NCBI RefSeq assembly: GCF_916700565.1
Contig: NZ_CAKAKO010000006.1
Span: 558,001-622,000 of the forward strand
Length of the DNA stretch: 64,000 bases
Direction: 5' to 3'
Source of the DNA: Xenophilus sp. Marseille-Q4582
Lineage (GTDB): Bacteria > Pseudomonadota > Gammaproteobacteria > Burkholderiales > Burkholderiaceae_C
How positions within the stretch are numbered: the first letter of the stretch is position 1; each line of letters starts with the position of its first letter. The notes under the pieces were generated by a model. That model had not been told where the DNA came from and ran no database searches. It saw only the letters and a list, made by a program, of their open reading frames with translations. A program made the translations under genes and the position numbers. Shown here in pieces: positions 60,530 through 64,000 of the stretch.

Positions 60530-61420
60530 TTGGAGCAACTGACTGGCAGCATCGTCGCGCTCGTCACGCCGATGCACGAAGACGGCAGCGTCGACTACCC
60601 CGCCCTGCGCAAGCTCATCGACTGGCACATCGCCGAAGGCACGGACTGCCTGGGCGTGGTCGGCACCACGGGCGAATCGCCCACGGTCAACGTCGAGGAG
60701 CACTGCGAGATCATCCGCGTCAGCGTCGAGCAGGCCGCCGGCCGCGTGCCCGTCATGGCCGGCTGCGGCGCCAATTCCACGGCCGAGGCCATCGAGCTGG
60801 CCCGCTATGCCAAGGGCGTGGGCGCCAGTTCGCAGCTGCAGGTGGTGCCCTACTACAACAAGCCCACGCAGGAAGGCCAGTACCGGCATTTCAAGGCCAT
60901 CGCCGAGGCGGTGGGCGACCTGCCGATGGTGCTGTACAACGTGCCCGGCCGCACCGTGGCCGACATGGCGCACGACACCGTGCTGCGCCTGGCCCAGGTG
61001 CCCGGCATCGTGGGCATCAAGGAAGCGACGGGCAACATCGAGCGCGCGCAGTGGCTGATCCGCGACGTGCCCCAGGGCTTCGCGATCTACTCGGGCGACG
61101 ACCCGACGGCCGTCGCCCTCATGCTGTGCGGCGGCCAGGGCAACATCAGCGTCACGGCCAACGTGGCCCCGCGCCTCATGCACGAGCTGTGCGTGGCCGC
61201 GCTGGCCGGCGATGCGCGCCGCGCGATGCAGATCCAGTTCCAGCTGATGCCGCTGCATCGCCAGCTTTTCGTCGAGCCCAATCCCATTCCGGTCAAGTGG
61301 GCGCTCTCGCGCATGGGCCGCGCCGGTGGCACGCTGCGCCTGCCGCTCACGCCGTTGTCCGAATCCCTGCAGGCCGGCGTGGAAGCCGCGCTGCGCAGCA
61401 GCGGCGTGCTGCAGGGCTGA
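60530..61420 (+). CDS. dapA: 4-hydroxy-tetrahydrodipicolinate synthase
   Basis: A 296-residue TIM-barrel aldolase that condenses aspartate semialdehyde and pyruvate, the first step of lysine and meso-DAP synthesis. [27 protein letters not shown] (Tyr of the active site), the Schiff-base lysine K164 in [11 protein letters not shown] and YSGDD are present. TTG 60530 is chosen over ATG 60494 because it gives the standard [15 protein letters not shown] start and the ATG lies in a -10-like box. A weak AAAGAGA site precedes it. It is followed by bamC, the classical dapA-bamC pairing. Confidence 0.93.
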   Translation: MEQLTGSIVALVTPMHEDGSVDYPALRKLIDWHIAEGTDCLGVVGTTGESPTVNVEEHCEIIRVSVEQAAGRVPVMAGCGANSTAEAIELARYAKGVGASSQLQVVPYYNKPTQEGQYRHFKAIAEAVGDLPMVLYNVPGRTVADMAHDTVLRLAQVPGIVGIKEATGNIERAQWLIRDVPQGFAIYSGDDPTAVALMLCGGQGNISVTANVAPRLMHELCVAALAGDARRAMQIQFQLMPLHRQLFVEPNPIPVKWALSRMGRAGGTLRLPLTPLSESLQAGVEAALRSSGVLQG

Positions 61421-61538
61421 CCCGGCGCGAGCGCCCCGGCAGGCCCCGCTGAAAACTTTTGTGCGCCGGACGACTCCATTGATCCCGGGCGCTGCGGCGC
61501 CCGACCGGCCAGCCCGGCCCTCCTCCCAACATCCAAGG

Positions 61539-62651
61539 ATGACTCGCTTGAATCCCACCTGTGTGCGCATCGCGGCCCTGGCGCTGGTCACCGGCCTGGC
61601 CGGCTGCTCGGTGCTCGAGACCGACAAGATCGACTACAAGAGCGCCGGCAAAGCCCCCACGCTGGAGGTGCCGCCGGACCTGACGCAGCTCTCGCGCGAG
61701 AACCGCTACGCGATCCCGGGCGGCGCCGTGTCGGCCAACGCCTATGAAGCCGGCCGCGCCAACGCGCCCAGCCTGCCCACCGCCGTCTCCCAGCTGGGCG
61801 ACGTGCGCATGGAGCGCGCGGGCAACGAACGCTGGGTGGTGGTCAACCGCCCGCCGGACCAGGTGTGGGACGCCGTGCGCGACTTCTGGCTCGAGAACGG
61901 CTTCCTGCTCACCTCCGAGCAGCGCAACCTCGGCATCATGGAAACCGACTGGGCCGAGAACCGCGCCAAGCTGCCGCAGGACATCATCCGCAACACGCTG
62001 GGCAAGCTCATCGATTCCGTCTACTCCACGGGCGAGCTGGACCGCTTCCGCACGCGCCTGGAGCGCTCGGCCAACGGCAACAGCACCGAGATCTACATCA
62101 GCCACCGCGGCATGATCGAGGTCTACACCAGCCAGCGCCAGGACAACACGACCTGGCAGCCGCGCCCGGTCGACCCAGAACTGGAGACCGAGTTCCTGCG
62201 TCGCCTGATGGTCAAGCTCGGCGTGTCGCAGGAGCAGGCCAAGCAGGCCGCCGCCACCGCGGCCGCCGCGCCGCAGCGCACCTCCTCCGTCGCCCAGGTC
62301 GGTGGCCAGCCGGTGGTGCAGATCAACGAAGGCTTCGACCGCGCCTGGCGCCGCGTCGGCCTGGCGCTGGACCGCACCGGCTTCACCGTGGAAGACCGCG
62401 ACCGCAGCGCGGGGCTGTACTACGTGCGCTACGTGGCGCCCAACCCGGACCGCGAAACGGGCAAGCCCGGCGTCTTCGGCCGCCTCTTCGGCGGCTCGAA
62501 GAAGGAAGACGCCAGCCCGCAGAAGTACCGCGTGCAGGTGCGCAGCCAGGGCGAGAACACCACGGTCTCCGTGCTCAGCGACACCGGTGCCCCGGTGCCG
62601 GCCGCCACGGCCCAGCGCATCGTGCAGGTGATCGCCGACGATCTGCGCTGA
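61539..62651 (+). CDS. bamC: Outer-membrane assembly lipoprotein BamC
   Basis: A 370-residue lipoprotein of the BAM complex. Signal peptide with lipobox LAGC, lipidated C23; a long unstructured segment (about 25-75, including LEVPPDLTQLSRENRYAIPG) that binds BamD; then two helix-grip domains (about 90-225 and 255-370). Synteny with dapA is conserved in proteobacteria. ATG 61539 has AAGGA a few bases upstream. Confidence 0.93.
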   Translation: MTRLNPTCVRIAALALVTGLAGCSVLETDKIDYKSAGKAPTLEVPPDLTQLSRENRYAIPGGAVSANAYEAGRANAPSLPTAVSQLGDVRMERAGNERWVVVNRPPDQVWDAVRDFWLENGFLLTSEQRNLGIMETDWAENRAKLPQDIIRNTLGKLIDSVYSTGELDRFRTRLERSANGNSTEIYISHRGMIEVYTSQRQDNTTWQPRPVDPELETEFLRRLMVKLGVSQEQAKQAAATAAAAPQRTSSVAQVGGQPVVQINEGFDRAWRRVGLALDRTGFTVEDRDRSAGLYYVRYVAPNPDRETGKPGVFGRLFGGSKKEDASPQKYRVQVRSQGENTTVSVLSDTGAPVPAATAQRIVQVIADDLR

Positions 62652-62686
62652 GGCGCCGGCCGGCCGCGGGCCGCCCAGCCCTCCCG

Positions 62687-62716
62687 GATGCCGGCCCGCG
62701 TGCCGGCATCTTCGTT
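62687..62716 (+). terminator. Hairpin after bamC
   Basis: GATGCCGGC and GCCGGCATC pair over 9 bp with a 6-base loop, then TTCGTTT follows. A plausible weak intrinsic terminator ahead of the hydrolase gene. Confidence 0.55.
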
Positions 62717-62742
62717 TCAAGCCCTCTTCCGATCCTCTTTTC

Positions 62743-63519
62743 ATGTTGCGCTTTCGCAGCCTGGGCAGTGGCAGCACCGGCAACGGCACGCTGGTCGAAG
62801 CCCGCGACGGCACCCGCACCACGCGCCTGCTGGTCGATTGCGGCTTCAACCTGCGCAAGCTGGACCAGCGCCTGGCCCGGCTGGACCTGTGCGCCGCCGA
62901 CCTGGACGCCGTCTTCATCACGCACGAGCATGGCGACCACATCGGCTGCGCCCATGCCCTGTCGCAGCGCGACGGCACGGCCGTGTGGATGAGCGAAGGC
63001 ACCTGGCTGGCCACGGGCGCGCCCGACTACGCCGGCAGGCTCCATTTCGCACGCGACGGCCAGACGATCGATGTGGGCGCGATGCAGCTGCTGCCCTTCA
63101 CGGTGCCGCACGACGCCCGCGAGCCGCTGCAACTGCGCTGCACCGACGGCGACCGGCAACTGGGCGTGCTGACGGACCTGGGCCATGCGAGCGCGCACGT
63201 GATGGACCACCTGAGGGGTCTGCACGCCCTCCTGCTCGAATGCAACCACGACCCGGCGCTGCTGGCCGCGTCGCGCTACCCGCCCTTTCTCAAGCACCGC
63301 GTCAGCGGGCGGCACGGCCACCTGTCCAACGGCGCGGCCGCAGAGATCGCTCGGGCCATCCACCACGCCGGCCTACGCCATGTGCTGGCGGCCCACCTGA
63401 GCCAGCAGAACAACCGGCCGGAACTGGCGCGCGCCGCGCTGGCGCTGGGCCTGGGCGCGCAGGAGGCCGACATGCTGACGGCCGATGCGGTCGAGGGCAG
63501 CGACTGGCTGCAGGTCTGA
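62743..63519 (+). CDS. Metallo-beta-lactamase-fold hydrolase (YycJ/WalJ-like)
   Basis: A 258-residue soluble protein with the N-terminal SLGSGSTGNGTLVEA signature, the metal motif THEHGDHI (HxHxDH) at about 61-68, VPHDAREP, the Asp/His block LTDLGHASAHVMDHL and the late HLSQQNNRPE. Relatives such as YycJ are DNA-processing or repair-linked nucleases, a function that is an inference here. The preceding ATG is after the bamC hairpin. Confidence 0.85.
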   Translation: MLRFRSLGSGSTGNGTLVEARDGTRTTRLLVDCGFNLRKLDQRLARLDLCAADLDAVFITHEHGDHIGCAHALSQRDGTAVWMSEGTWLATGAPDYAGRLHFARDGQTIDVGAMQLLPFTVPHDAREPLQLRCTDGDRQLGVLTDLGHASAHVMDHLRGLHALLLECNHDPALLAASRYPPFLKHRVSGRHGHLSNGAAAEIARAIHHAGLRHVLAAHLSQQNNRPELARAALALGLGAQEADMLTADAVEGSDWLQV

Positions 63520-63598
63520 GGATGCACCGTCCGGCCCCCTGGCGGGCGCCGAGGCCGCCCCCAGGCGCCGGTTGTGGGGCGCGCCCCGTGCCCCCCGA

Positions 63599-63916
63599 TC
63601 AGGGCTTCTTCTCTTCGGCGGGCGGCGTGGCCGCGGTCGCGCCTTCGCCATCGCCTGGGGTGGGCGCGGGCGTGGCCGCCCCCGATTGCGGCGTGCCGCT
63701 CTGGGCGTCGGTGCCCGGCGCGGTGGTGGCGCCCGGCGCCGGCGTCATGCCTGGTGCCGGCGATGCGGGCGCCGGATCCGGCGTGGGCACGGCCGCGGGA
63801 GAGCTCGGCGATGGGGTGGGCGTGGGCGAGACCGGTGCATCGCTGCGCTCACCGCAGGCCACGAGGGCGGATGCGCCCAGCAGGGCGATGCAGAGAGCGG
63901 AAGTGGTGCTGCGCAT
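63599..63916 (-). CDS. Small proline-rich lipoprotein
   Basis: A 105-residue predicted lipoprotein. Signal peptide LCIALLGASALVAC with lipidation at C21, then GERSDAPV and a low-complexity Pro/Ser/Thr/Ala stretch to the end (EEKKP). A strong AAGGAG lies about 8 bases before the ATG, which supports a real gene. The frame upstream to 63958 is not needed. Function unknown; the tail looks like a disordered linker. The remaining 84 bases of the window after it hold no feature I can support. Confidence 0.7.
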   Translation of the reverse strand: MRSTTSALCIALLGASALVACGERSDAPVSPTPTPSPSSPAAVPTPDPAPASPAPGMTPAPGATTAPGTDAQSGTPQSGAATPAPTPGDGEGATAATPPAEEKKP

Positions 63917-64000
63917 GTCGAGACTCCTTGATGAAAACGCAAAGAATATGCGCTTCATCTTGGCCGCGGGGGGCGCTGCGGTCCACCCATGCAGCAGCCT

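Overview
The window is a GC-rich (about 70% G+C by eye) stretch of bacterial chromosome. Gene content and order (rpsF-priB-rpsR-rplI-dnaB, ppsA/ppsR, dapA-bamC, parE-parC, a PIN-PhoH ATPase, BamC-type lipoprotein) point to a betaproteobacterium of the order Burkholderiales, most likely family Comamonadaceae. I see no tRNA, rRNA, CRISPR array, integrase or transposase. The many long antisense open frames are a by-product of the high G+C and are not genes.

Layout. 1-4.3 kb: alanine-type aminotransferase (cut by the window edge), a Mth938-like protein, a Bcp peroxiredoxin and a PIN-PhoH ATPase. 4.4-21.5 kb: a complete type I (bcsD-containing) cellulose export locus, bcsD-bcsR/P-bcsQ-bcsA-bcsB-bcsZ-bcsC, enclosed by its own c-di-GMP circuit: a divergent PAS hybrid histidine kinase with REC and Hpt domains, a REC-GGDEF diguanylate cyclase immediately upstream, and a convergent EAL phosphodiesterase just downstream. 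BcsA carries an intact PilZ site, so synthesis, sensing and removal of c-di-GMP are encoded side by side. A 161-bp near-palindromic element sits between bcsQ and bcsA. 21.6-28.9 kb: dnaB, the rpsF-priB-rpsR-rplI operon, an unknown conserved gene, and divergent ppsA/ppsR.

28.9-34.7 kb: ahpC-ahpF with an OxyR-like half operator, divergent bacterioferritin, and a metNIQ-like ABC importer whose MetN lacks a full C-terminal sensor domain and whose MetQ lacks a lipobox. 34.8-41.1 kb: a valine-degradation operon (mmsA, a small LprI-like secreted protein, acyl-CoA dehydrogenase, 3-hydroxyisobutyryl-CoA hydrolase, mmsB) with a divergent LysR regulator.

41.1-52.7 kb: a minus-strand catabolic locus of unknown substrate: an IclR regulator, then a complete Dpp/Opp-type ABC importer, an aspartate-dehydrogenase-family protein, an amidase, an M20 carbamoylase/allantoate-type hydrolase, a ureidoglycolate-lyase-like protein and an Asp/Glu/hydantoin-racemase-family protein. 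The dehydrogenase-like and racemase-like proteins each lack a residue that is normally catalytic, so the locus may carry out chemistry that the family names do not describe. This is my best candidate for an undescribed system.

52.8-64 kb: parE, a lytic transglycosylase, parC and a 65-residue membrane protein on the minus strand; then on the plus strand an MFS transporter, a 57-residue membrane protein coupled to a methyltransferase, dapA-bamC and a WalJ/YycJ-like metallo-beta-lactamase-fold hydrolase; finally a small proline-rich lipoprotein on the minus strand.
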